Positions 26,887 through 40,074 of a stretch of DNA of 64,000 bases are shown one piece after another. The position numbers and the translations under genes are program-made. Under the pieces are notes generated by a model, which saw nothing but the letters and a program-made list of their open reading frames with translations, was not told the origin of the DNA and did no database searches. Every line of letters begins with the position of its first letter. Within the stretch, counting starts at the first letter, position 1. This stretch comes from Massilia sp. Mn16-1_5. GTDB lineage: Bacteria > Pseudomonadota > Gammaproteobacteria > Burkholderiales > Burkholderiaceae_D. The stretch covers positions 248,001 to 312,000 of the forward strand of contig NZ_PPXQ01000001.1 in NCBI RefSeq assembly GCF_004798585.1. The letters are read 5' to 3'.

Positions 26887-26915
26887 CTTGAGTTTCAACC
26901 GTGTGCGCCCAACAT
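26887..26915 (+). promoter_or_regulatory. Possible heat-shock (sigma32-type) promoter of lon
   Basis: CTTGAGT and CCCAACAT lie about 14 bases apart, similar to the sigma32 pattern CTTGAA / CCCCATnT, and end about 30 bases before the lon ATG. Confidence 0.4.
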
Positions 26916-26943
26916 CGTCTACACGATTTTTATAAGGTATACC

Positions 26944-29349
<2,406 letters not shown>

Positions 29350-29368
29350 TAGCTGCCTGAGTGCATGA

Positions 29369-29395
29369 AGGGCGCCCCGCGGGGCGCCTTTTTTT
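29369..29395 (+). terminator. Intrinsic terminator of lon
   Basis: GGCGCCCC-GC-GGGGCGCC followed by seven T residues, 20 bases after the stop. Confidence 0.85.
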
Positions 29396-29458
29396 ATTGG
29401 CGTGGCCGCCTGGGACCGATAAATCGCCACATATGAAGCATTCAGAGATGAATGTTGC

Positions 29459-29487
29459 TTGACAGAAGCAAACGCCCCTTGTTTAAT
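29459..29487 (+). promoter_or_regulatory. Sigma70 promoter of hupB
   Basis: Consensus TTGACA, 17-base spacer, TTTAAT; the leader is about 55-60 bases. Confidence 0.65.
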
Positions 29488-29550
29488 ACGCGCTTGCACT
29501 TTTTGCAGGAAGGCGCAGCGCCGCAGCGCCAGGAACGAAAGAGGATACGA

Positions 29551-29823
29551 GTGAACAAGACTGAACTGATCGAAGAAATCGCGAAATCCGCGGATATTAC
29601 CAAGGCCTCGGCCACCCGTGCCCTTGACGCGATGATCGAAGCGGTAACGAACACCCTGAAGAACAACGATAGCGTGACCCTGGTCGGCTTCGGCACCTTC
29701 ACCGTCGGCGATCGCGCCGAGCGCACCGGCCGCGATCCACGCACCAAGGAACCAATCAAGATTAAAGCTGCAAAGGTTCCGAAATTTAAGGCTGGTAAAG
29801 CACTGAAAGATGCTGTAAACTAA
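29551..29823 (+). CDS. hupB: DNA-binding protein HU (beta-like)
   Basis: 90 residues, the exact HU length. It starts at GTG ([19 protein letters not shown]), 6-8 bases after GAGG; no in-frame ATG fits. The beta-arm region [20 protein letters not shown] contains the intercalating proline segment NPxT-like [11 protein letters not shown] bends and compacts DNA and links to replication and repair. Its place after lon is a conserved proteobacterial order. Confidence 0.96.
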   Translation: MNKTELIEEIAKSADITKASATRALDAMIEAVTNTLKNNDSVTLVGFGTFTVGDRAERTGRDPRTKEPIKIKAAKVPKFKAGKALKDAVN

Positions 29824-29827
29824 TGCC

Positions 29828-29851
29828 TTCTTTGCAGTGACATGCAAAGAA
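29828..29851 (+). other. Hairpin at the hupB 3' end
   Basis: TTCTTTGCA-GTGACA-TGCAAAGAA is a perfect 9-bp hairpin starting 5 bases after the hupB stop. It has no following T-run, so it may protect the 3' end more than terminate. Confidence 0.5.
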
Positions 29852-29926
29852 AACATCCTGTAGCAGGTGGAGAGCTTAAGCCTCTCGGCTTTCGCCGCAA
29901 GGATGGAGTAGTACCCAGTGTTTTGT

Positions 29927-30003
29927 GGAGCGGTAGTTCAGTTGGTTAGAATACCGGCCTGTCACGCCGGGGGTCGCGGGTTCGAGCCCCGTCCGCTCCG
30001 CCA
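29927..30003 (+). tRNA. tRNA-Asp (anticodon GUC), copy 1
   Basis: 77 bases: acceptor GGAGCGG/CCGCTCC, anticodon loop CTGTCAC, T-arm GGTTCGAGCCC, encoded CCA. Confidence 0.98.
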
Positions 30004-30020
30004 CAAAACGCCCAGAATTT

Positions 30021-30097
30021 GGAGCGGTAGTTCAGTTGGTTAGAATACCGGCCTGTCACGCCGGGGGTCGCGGGTTCGAGCCCCGTCCGCTCCGCCA
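30021..30097 (+). tRNA. tRNA-Asp (anticodon GUC), copy 2
   Basis: Identical in all 77 bases to the first copy and 17 bases behind it; both would be cut from one precursor. Confidence 0.98.
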
Positions 30098-30146
30098 GAT
30101 TTCAGCAGTATCTGACATGCTTGAGAAAGAGGATGTCAACGAGAAG

Positions 30147-30174
30147 AGGCGAACGCGAGTTCGCCTTTTTTTTT
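30147..30174 (+). terminator. Terminator of the tRNA-Asp pair
   Basis: AGGCGAA-CGCGAG-TTCGCCT followed by nine T residues. Confidence 0.85.
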
Positions 30175-30191
30175 AACTTGTGCGTAGAAGA

Positions 30192-30221
30192 CATTTCTAC
30201 AGCGAGCCATTTCTACAGCGA
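30192..30221 (+). repeat. Tandem 14-base repeat before ppiD
   Basis: CATTTCTACAGCGA occurs twice with a 16-base period, ending 10 bases before the ppiD ATG. It may be a binding site or a simple duplication. Confidence 0.5.
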
Positions 30222-30231
30222 TTGGTGGACC

Positions 30232-32142
30232 ATGTTTGATTTTGTACGTAACAACAAGCGCATATTGCAGGGCGTCCTGCTGCTGCTGATCATTCCTTCA
30301 TTCGTGCTGGTGGGCGTGGAGAGCTACCAGAACCGCGGCGACAGCGCGGCCGGCGTCGCCAGCGTCGGCGACCAGAAGATCACCCAGCAGGAATGGGACG
30401 ATGCGCAGCGCCGCCAGATCGACCAGGCGCGCCAGCAAATGGGTCCGCAATTCGACCAGAAACTGTTCGACACGCCTGAAGCGAAGCGCGAAGTGCTGGA
30501 AAACCTGGTCGCCGAACGCGCCGTCAACGCCGAAATCGCGCGCAGCCACCTGACGGTGGGCGACCAGTCGATCGCCAAGGCCATCAACGCCATCGAATCC
30601 TTCCGCAAGCCGGACGGCAGCTTCGACATGGACGCCTACCGCGCGGCACTGGCTGCGCAAGGCATGACGCCGCAGATCTTCGAAGCGCGCATGCGCCGCG
30701 ACATGGCGATCCAGCAGCTGGCCGGTTCGGTCCAGGCGACCGCCTTCGTGCCGCGCTCGGTCGCCAGCCGCATCTCGGACATCAACGACCAGCAGCGCGA
30801 AGTGCAGGAACTGGTGTTCCCGGTCGCCCAGTACCTGCCGCAAGTCAAAGTCACCGACGACATGGTCAAGGCCTTCTACGACAAGAACGCCAACCTGTTC
30901 CAGATCCCGGAAACCGTGAAAGCCGAGTACATCGTGCTCGACAGCGCAGCCGTGGAAAGCCAGGTCAGCGTGACCGACGCCGAGATCGCCCAGTTCTACG
31001 AAGCCAACCAGAAGCGCTTCACCACGCCGGAAGAGCGCACCGCCAGCCACATCCTGATCACCAAGGCCCAGGGCGCCAAGCCGGCCGAGGAAGCCGCCGC
31101 CAAGGCCAAGGCCGAAGCCGTGCTGGCCGAGGTGCGCAAGAACCCGGCCGATTTCGCGGCGATCGCCAAGACCCAGTCGCAGGACCCGGGTTCGGCCCCG
31201 AACGGCGGCGATCTCGGCAAGGTCGAGCGCGGCACCTTCGGCAAGGCCATGGACGACGCGCTGTTCGGCCTGAAGGAAGGCGAGATCAGCGGCATCGTGC
31301 CGTCGGAATTCGGCTACCACATCGTCAAGGTCACCTCGGTCAAGCCTGCGAGCCAGAAGTCGCTGGCGGACGCGAAGGAAGAGATCGCCGCCGAGGTCAA
31401 GAAGTCGAAGCTGTCGAAGAAGTATTCGGAGCTGGCCGAGCAGTTCAACGACAGCGTCTACGAGCAGTCGGACAGCCTCAAGCCGACCGCCGACAAGCTG
31501 GGCCTGAAGATCCAGACCGCCGACAACCTGACCCGTAAGCCGAATCCGGCCCTGGGCGCCGAGCCGTACAACAACGAGAAGTTCCTGACCGCGCTGTACG
31601 GGGCGGACGCGATCAAGAACAAGCGCAACACGGAAGCCGTCGAAGTCGCGCCGGCCGTGCTGATCGCCGGCCGCGTGGTCGAGTTCAAGCCGGCCACCAA
31701 GCGTCCGCTGGCCGAAGTCGAAGCCGCCATCCGCCAGCGCGTGACCCAGGAAGAAGCACTGCGCCTGGCACGCCAGGCCGGCGAAGCGAAACTGGCCGCA
31801 GCCAAGGCCTCCGGCGACGCCACCGGCTTCGGCGAGACCAAGGTCCTGTCGCGCACCCAGCAGCCAAGCATCAACAGCGCCGGCGCGCTGGCCGTGTTCA
31901 AGGCCGACGTGACCAAGCTGCCGGCCTATGTCGGCGTCGACCTGCCGGGCATCGGCTATGGCGTCTACCGCATCGGCAAGGTGTCGCAGCCGGCCCAGCC
32001 GGATACGGCGCGCCGCAGCCAGGAAGCCGAGCAGATCGGCGGGCTGGTGGGCCAGGCGGAACTCTACAACTTCGTCGAAGCGATCAAGGCCAAGTCGAAG
32101 GTGAAGATCAACGCCGGTGCTACGCAAGCCAAGACGGAGTAA
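30232..32142 (+). CDS. ppiD: Periplasmic folding chaperone PpiD (SurA-N and parvulin domains)
   Basis: 636 residues (E. coli 623). The short cytoplasmic start MFDFVRNNKRILQGVLLLLI leads into one membrane anchor; then a SurA-like N-domain, a parvulin-type isomerase domain near 265-365 (TASHILITKAQG...GGDLGKVERGTFGKAMDDALF...FGYHIVKV) and a C-terminal SurA-like part. It helps outer-membrane and secreted proteins as they leave the Sec translocon. The ATG is chosen because the membrane anchor begins there; the longer frame reads through the tRNA terminator. Confidence 0.95.
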   Translation: MFDFVRNNKRILQGVLLLLIIPSFVLVGVESYQNRGDSAAGVASVGDQKITQQEWDDAQRRQIDQARQQMGPQFDQKLFDTPEAKREVLENLVAERAVNAEIARSHLTVGDQSIAKAINAIESFRKPDGSFDMDAYRAALAAQGMTPQIFEARMRRDMAIQQLAGSVQATAFVPRSVASRISDINDQQREVQELVFPVAQYLPQVKVTDDMVKAFYDKNANLFQIPETVKAEYIVLDSAAVESQVSVTDAEIAQFYEANQKRFTTPEERTASHILITKAQGAKPAEEAAAKAKAEAVLAEVRKNPADFAAIAKTQSQDPGSAPNGGDLGKVERGTFGKAMDDALFGLKEGEISGIVPSEFGYHIVKVTSVKPASQKSLADAKEEIAAEVKKSKLSKKYSELAEQFNDSVYEQSDSLKPTADKLGLKIQTADNLTRKPNPALGAEPYNNEKFLTALYGADAIKNKRNTEAVEVAPAVLIAGRVVEFKPATKRPLAEVEAAIRQRVTQEEALRLARQAGEAKLAAAKASGDATGFGETKVLSRTQQPSINSAGALAVFKADVTKLPAYVGVDLPGIGYGVYRIGKVSQPAQPDTARRSQEAEQIGGLVGQAELYNFVEAIKAKSKVKINAGATQAKTE

Positions 32143-32182
32143 TCTATCGCAGGCCTTCGGGCCTGGTGCAGGAATAAAAAAA

Positions 32183-32210
32183 CCGGACACGCGTGTCCGG
32201 ATTTTTTTTT
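32183..32210 (+). terminator. Intrinsic terminator of ppiD
   Basis: CCGGACAC-GC-GTGTCCGG followed by a nine-base T-run that directly abuts REP pair D. Confidence 0.85.
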
Positions 32211-32310
32211 GGGTGGACTCCCGAGTCCACGCGGTGATACGCGACGGCGAGATCGTCGAGCACGGAATCGGAGCCGATAACGATCACCGCGTGGACGGAG
32301 TCCACCCTAC
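32211..32310. repeat. REP pair D, heads facing outward
   Basis: Left unit (core GTGGACTC-CC-GAGTCCAC) lacks GTA because it fuses with the ppiD T-run; the right unit (core GTGGAC-GGA-GTCCAC) ends in CCCTAC. The roughly 60-base spacer between cores differs from pair C at only about four positions. Its right end supplies the TAG stop of mnmH. Confidence 0.85.
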
Positions 32311-33362
32311 GCGGCGTGCAGGGCGTGCGCCGCCCTGATGAAATCCTGCGGCCCGATGTCGTTCAGCTCCAGCACCTGCGCCTGCCCGTACTGCACGAAG
32401 TTGCGGTCGATCGAGCGCAGGTAGGCCGGGTCGTAGTGTTCGACCAGCAGCTGGTCGACCAGCTCCGGCATGGCGCCGCTGTTGGCGAGCGCGTGCCAGG
32501 CGTCGATCTTGGCGCGGCCGTGCAGCTGCACCAGGTGGTCGAGCTGGCCGTTCAGGGCCTGCGGATCGCGCGCGAAGTGTTCGTAGTCTTCCATCAAGAG
32601 GCGCACGCGGTTGGCGCGCGAGACGGTGAGGGCGACGCAGGGCGCGGCGCGCATGCCGGCCATGACGGCCTCCGGCACGCGCAGGTTGCCGACCTTCTTG
32701 CTTTCCGATTCCACGAACACGGGGCGGCTCGGGTCGAAGTGGCGCAGCTTGTCCCAGATGCGGGTCTCGAACATCTTCTGGGTCGGCTGCGGCTCATGGG
32801 GCAGGTGGCCCAGCACCGAGCCGCGGTGGGCGGCCAGGCGTTCGAGATCCAGTACTTGCGCGCCAAGGCCCTCCAGGGTCTCGAGCAGGCGGCTCTTGCC
32901 GCTGCCGGTGGTGCCGCAGATGACGCGCCACTGCAGCGCCGGCGGCGCTTCCAGGGCGGCGCTCACCGCGGCGCGATAGGCCTTGTAGCCGCCGTCGAGC
33001 TGCACCACGGGCCAGCCGATCTTCGCCAGGATGTGGGCCAGCGAGCCGCTGCGGTTGCCGCCGCGCCAGCAGTAGACCAGCGGCTTCCACTCGCGCGGCT
33101 TGTCGCCGAACTGTTCCTCGATATGCCGGGCGATGTTGCGCGCGACCAGGGCCGCGCCCACTTTCTTGGCCTCGAAGGCGCCGACCTGCTTGTAGAGGGT
33201 GCCGACGCGGATCCGCTCTTCGTCGTTCAGCACCGGGCAGTTGATGGCGCCCGGCAGGTGGTCGAGCGCGTACTCGCCTTCGCTGCGGGCGTCGATGATG
33301 GTGTCGAACCGGTCGAGTTCGGGAAGGATGTCGGCAAAGCCCAGTACGGCGGGGTATTTCAT
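32307..33362 (-). CDS. mnmH: tRNA 2-selenouridine synthase
   Basis: 351 residues. N-terminal rhodanese domain with the active Cys98 in YCWRGGNRSG, then a P-loop GTTGSGKSRLLE near 150. MnmH (SelU/YbbB) replaces sulfur by selenium at the wobble 2-thiouridine of tRNAs for Lys, Glu and Gln, through a geranylated intermediate. It needs selenophosphate from SelD, not seen here. The TAG stop lies within the GTAGGG end of REP pair D. Its start overlaps the 3' end of the esterase gene by 4 bases. Confidence 0.95.
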   Translation of the reverse strand: MKYPAVLGFADILPELDRFDTIIDARSEGEYALDHLPGAINCPVLNDEERIRVGTLYKQVGAFEAKKVGAALVARNIARHIEEQFGDKPREWKPLVYCWRGGNRSGSLAHILAKIGWPVVQLDGGYKAYRAAVSAALEAPPALQWRVICGTTGSGKSRLLETLEGLGAQVLDLERLAAHRGSVLGHLPHEPQPTQKMFETRIWDKLRHFDPSRPVFVESESKKVGNLRVPEAVMAGMRAAPCVALTVSRANRVRLLMEDYEHFARDPQALNGQLDHLVQLHGRAKIDAWHALANSGAMPELVDQLLVEHYDPAYLRSIDRNFVQYGQAQVLELNDIGPQDFIRAAHALHAA

Positions 33363-33985
33363 CGTGTCTTGATCAGTTGATGGAAGGTGGGCCAGATGTT
33401 ATTCAGGATGATCGGGTGCGCCTGGGCGCTCGGGTGCAGGCGGTCGGCCTGGAACAGCGCCGGCTTGTCGGCCACGCCTTCGAGCATGAAGGGCACCAGC
33501 GGCGCCTTGTACTGCTTCGAGAGCGCGTCGAACATGGAGAAGAAGCGTTCGGTGTAGGCGCGCCCATAGTTTGGCGGCATGCGCATGCCGATCAGCATGA
33601 CCTTGGCGCGCTGCTTCTGCGCCATGGTGATCATCTCGCGCAGGTTGCTCGAGGCGGCCTCCACCGGCAGGCCGCGCAGGCCGTCGTTGGCGCCGAGTTC
33701 GAGCACCACGATGTCGGGCTTGTGCGCCGAGAGCAGGGCGGGCAGGCGGGCGCGGCCGCCGCTGGTGGTCTCGCCGCTGATGCTGGCGTTGACGATGCTG
33801 GCGTCGATCTTCTCCGCTTTCAGCTTTTGTTCCAGCAGGGCGACCCAGCCCGCGCCGCGCGCCAGGCCATATTCGGCCGACAGGCTGTCACCCACCACGA
33901 GTACGGTTTTTGGTGCAGAATAGGCGCTCGCCGAAGCAAGCACCAGGCTTGCTGCGACAGCTAATCTCTTAAGAAACGACAGCAT
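33359..33985 (-). CDS. Arylesterase/lysophospholipase of the TesA (SGNH) family
   Basis: 208 residues with a signal peptide (MLSFLKRLAVAASLVLASAS, cut near AYS). SGNH blocks: VVGDSLSAEYG with the nucleophilic Ser, the Gly in SISGETTSGGR, Asn in LGANDGLRG and the Asp/His pair in DRLHPSAQAH. TesA-type enzymes hydrolyse thioesters, aryl esters and lysophospholipids in the periplasm. The start follows GGAG by 9 bases. The neighbourhood is the tesA/ybbA divergent pair known from E. coli. Confidence 0.93.
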   Translation of the reverse strand: MLSFLKRLAVAASLVLASASAYSAPKTVLVVGDSLSAEYGLARGAGWVALLEQKLKAEKIDASIVNASISGETTSGGRARLPALLSAHKPDIVVLELGANDGLRGLPVEAASSNLREMITMAQKQRAKVMLIGMRMPPNYGRAYTERFFSMFDALSKQYKAPLVPFMLEGVADKPALFQADRLHPSAQAHPIILNNIWPTFHQLIKTR

Positions 33986-34697
33986 GCGCGATAACTCCGA
34001 GGCGTTGAAAAATCCTGTATCCAGCGTGGGAAACAAGGCGGCGATCCAGGTGGAAGGCCTATCCAAGCGGGTGGCGGACGCCAGCGGCGAACTCACCATC
34101 CTGCACAGCATCGATTTTACCGTGCAACCGGCCGAGACGCTTGCGATCGTCGGCGCCTCCGGCTCCGGCAAGTCGACCCTGCTCGGCCTGCTGGCCGGTC
34201 TCGACGCGCCCAGCAGCGGCCGCGTGCTGCTGGACGGGACCGACATCTTCGCCCTCGACGAAGACGGCCGCGCCGCCTTCCGCAAGGCGAAGCTCGGTTT
34301 CGTGTTCCAGTCGTTCCAGTTATTGGCGCACTTGAACGCGCTCGAGAACGTGATGCTGCCGTTGGAATTGCGCGGCGACGGCGAGGCGCGCGCCAAGGCC
34401 GAGGCCATGCTGGGCCGGGTCGGTTTGTCGAGCCGCCTGCGCCATTATCCGAAGTACCTGTCCGGCGGCGAGCAGCAGCGCGTCGCCCTGGCGCGCGCGT
34501 TCGTGACAGAACCGCCGCTGCTGTTCGCGGACGAGCCGACCGGGAGCCTGGACGCGGCGACCGGCGAGTCGATCATCCAACTGATGTTCGAGCTGAACCG
34601 CGAGCGCGGGTCGACGCTGGTGCTCGTGACGCACGATCCGGCGATGGCGGCGCGCTGTGGGCGGACGATCACCATCGCGGCGGGGAAGCTGGTGTAA
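33984..34697 (+). CDS. ABC transporter ATP-binding protein, YbbA/LolD-like
   Basis: 237 residues. Walker A GASGSGKSTLLG, Q-loop FVFQSFQLLAHL, signature LSGGEQQRVALARAF, Walker B LLFADEPTGSLD and H-loop VTHDP are all present. It belongs to the MacB/LolD/YbbA group that works with FtsX-like permeases. In E. coli ybbA is followed by the permease ybbP; here no permease gene follows. Its ATG shares two bases with the ATG of the opposite-strand esterase. No good ribosome site precedes it, so a start slightly downstream is possible. Confidence 0.92.
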   Translation: MRDNSEALKNPVSSVGNKAAIQVEGLSKRVADASGELTILHSIDFTVQPAETLAIVGASGSGKSTLLGLLAGLDAPSSGRVLLDGTDIFALDEDGRAAFRKAKLGFVFQSFQLLAHLNALENVMLPLELRGDGEARAKAEAMLGRVGLSSRLRHYPKYLSGGEQQRVALARAFVTEPPLLFADEPTGSLDAATGESIIQLMFELNRERGSTLVLVTHDPAMAARCGRTITIAAGKLV

Positions 34698-34713
34698 CGA
34701 GCACGCGAACGCA

Positions 34714-34796
34714 CGTTGAACGCGTGGACGGGGGACCCGTCCACCCTACGACGTACGCTGTAGGGTGGACGGCTTTGCCCGTCCACGCGTTCAACG
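34714..34796. repeat. REP pair E, GTAG heads facing inward
   Basis: Arms 34714-34749 and 34760-34796 share GTAGGGTGGACGG, the reverse half CCGTCCACGCG and an outer TTCAACG that extends the pairing; the spacer is 10 bases. It lies between the ATPase gene and the end of the NAD(P)HX repair gene, covering the latter's TGA stop. Confidence 0.85.
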
Positions 34797-36299
34797 GAAT
34801 CGTGCGTGGCCGTGCTCGCGAATCAAATCGTTCAACACCGACCGCACCGCCGCCGGCAATTCTCCCGCCGTCATCCCCACCGGCCCGACGCCCTGTTCGA
34901 CCAGCCGGTCCGCCGCCGCCCCATGCATCCACACGGCGCCGACCGCCGCTTCCCACGCCGGCCAACCCTGGGCCAGCAGCGCCCCGCAGACACCGGCCAG
35001 CACGTCACCGCTGCCGCCGGTCGCCAGCCCCGGATTCCCGGTCGGGTTGATCGCCACCTCGCCATCCGGCCGCGCGACCACGCTGCCCGCACCCTTGAGC
35101 ACCACCACCGCCTGCAGGCGCCTGGCCAGCGCGCGCGCCGTGCCCAGGCGGTCGGCCTGGACCTCCGCCGCCGAACGGCCGAGCAGGCGCGCCGCTTCCA
35201 GCGGGTGCGGCGTGACGACCGTCGGCGCCTGGCGGTGCGTCAGGCGTGCCTGCAGCTCGGTGCTGGCCGCAACCAGGTTCAGGCCGTCGGCGTCGAGCAG
35301 GATCGGCGCCGCGCTGTCGATGCCGTGCCCGAGCGCGCGCATCGCTTCCATCGCGCCGCCCATGCCGGGGCCGAGTACCAGCACGCGGCCGGCCATGTCG
35401 AAATCGTGGGCGAGGCGGAACATCAGCTCGGGTTGCAGCGGATCGAAGGCTTGCACCGGGTCGATCGTCACTGCGAACACGCGCCCGGCACCGGCATACA
35501 GCGCGCCGCGTGCGGCCAGCACGGCTGCGCCGGCCATGCCGCGCGCGCCGCCGATCACGGCCAGGTCGCCGAACTGTCCCTTGTGCGAATTCTGGCGCCG
35601 CGGCGAAAGCAGGGAGGCGAACAGGGCCGGCGAAGCGATGCCGGCCTGGGCCGGTTCGTAGAGGCCGGCGTCGAGTCCGAGGCCGGCCACCTGCACCAGT
35701 CCCGCATGGTCGCGCCCTTCGGCCGTGTGCAGGCCCGGCTTGTCCCCGATGAAGGTGATGGTGTGAGTAGCGCGCACCGCGACCCCGTTCGGGCCGATCA
35801 CACTGCCGCTGTCGGCATCCAGGCCGCTCGGCACGTCCAGCGCCAGCACCGGGCAGCGGACGCGGTCGATGGCCAGCACCAGGTCGCGGTAGCGGCCTTC
35901 CAGCGGCCGTGCGAGCCCGATGCCGAACAGGCCGTCCACCACCAGTGCCCAGTCGCGCACGTCGGGTGCGACGTCGGCGAAGTTGGCGCGGCTGGCGTGG
36001 GCGCGCACCAGGGACTGCGCCGCTTCCGGCGAGGGCTTGCCGCTGCCGGCCAGGTGCAGCACGACGACGTCGACGCCCGCTTCGCCGAGATGGGCGGCCA
36101 GCTCGAGGGCGTCGCCGCCGTTGTTGCCCGGGCCGGCCAGCACCAGCACCGGCCGCTCGCGCGCGCCGTCCAGCAGGGCAAGGGCGGCGTCGGCGGCCGC
36201 GCGGCCGGCGGCGCGCATCAGCGCGCCCGGCTCGAGTGTCTCGGCGGCGGCCGCTTCCGTGGCGCGTATCTGCGCCACGCTGTAGAGTGGATTGTCCAT
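34791..36299 (-). CDS. nnr: Bifunctional NAD(P)H-hydrate repair enzyme (epimerase + ADP-dependent dehydratase)
   Basis: 502 residues. The N-terminal YjeF_N domain (about 1-215) carries AGPGNNGGDALELAAHL and epimerises damaged NAD(P)HX; the C-terminal ribokinase-like domain (about 225-500) carries VVTPHPLEAARLLG, VVLKGAGSVVA and TGGSGDVLAG and dehydrates it with ADP. Together they recover NADH and NADPH. Length matches E. coli Nnr (515). Confidence 0.95.
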   Translation of the reverse strand: MDNPLYSVAQIRATEAAAAETLEPGALMRAAGRAAADAALALLDGARERPVLVLAGPGNNGGDALELAAHLGEAGVDVVVLHLAGSGKPSPEAAQSLVRAHASRANFADVAPDVRDWALVVDGLFGIGLARPLEGRYRDLVLAIDRVRCPVLALDVPSGLDADSGSVIGPNGVAVRATHTITFIGDKPGLHTAEGRDHAGLVQVAGLGLDAGLYEPAQAGIASPALFASLLSPRRQNSHKGQFGDLAVIGGARGMAGAAVLAARGALYAGAGRVFAVTIDPVQAFDPLQPELMFRLAHDFDMAGRVLVLGPGMGGAMEAMRALGHGIDSAAPILLDADGLNLVAASTELQARLTHRQAPTVVTPHPLEAARLLGRSAAEVQADRLGTARALARRLQAVVVLKGAGSVVARPDGEVAINPTGNPGLATGGSGDVLAGVCGALLAQGWPAWEAAVGAVWMHGAAADRLVEQGVGPVGMTAGELPAAVRSVLNDLIREHGHARFR

Positions 36300-36396
36300 G
36301 GGGCTCCGGAATAGTATCGATACTGCGCTGCGTTTTCACCAATTATCGCATCCATCGCGAATACAATAGGCCGACTTGAACGGAAGGGAGTGGAGC

Positions 36397-40023
<3,627 letters not shown>

Positions 40024-40074
40024 GCGTCAAGCCAGCGCGCGCATCAGGTGGGCACGGGGCGCCCACCCTACGGG

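Noticed and set aside
29452..29550. N-terminal extension of HU
   Set aside because: HU proteins are 90 residues and begin at the NKTELIE segment; the extension overlaps the promoter.
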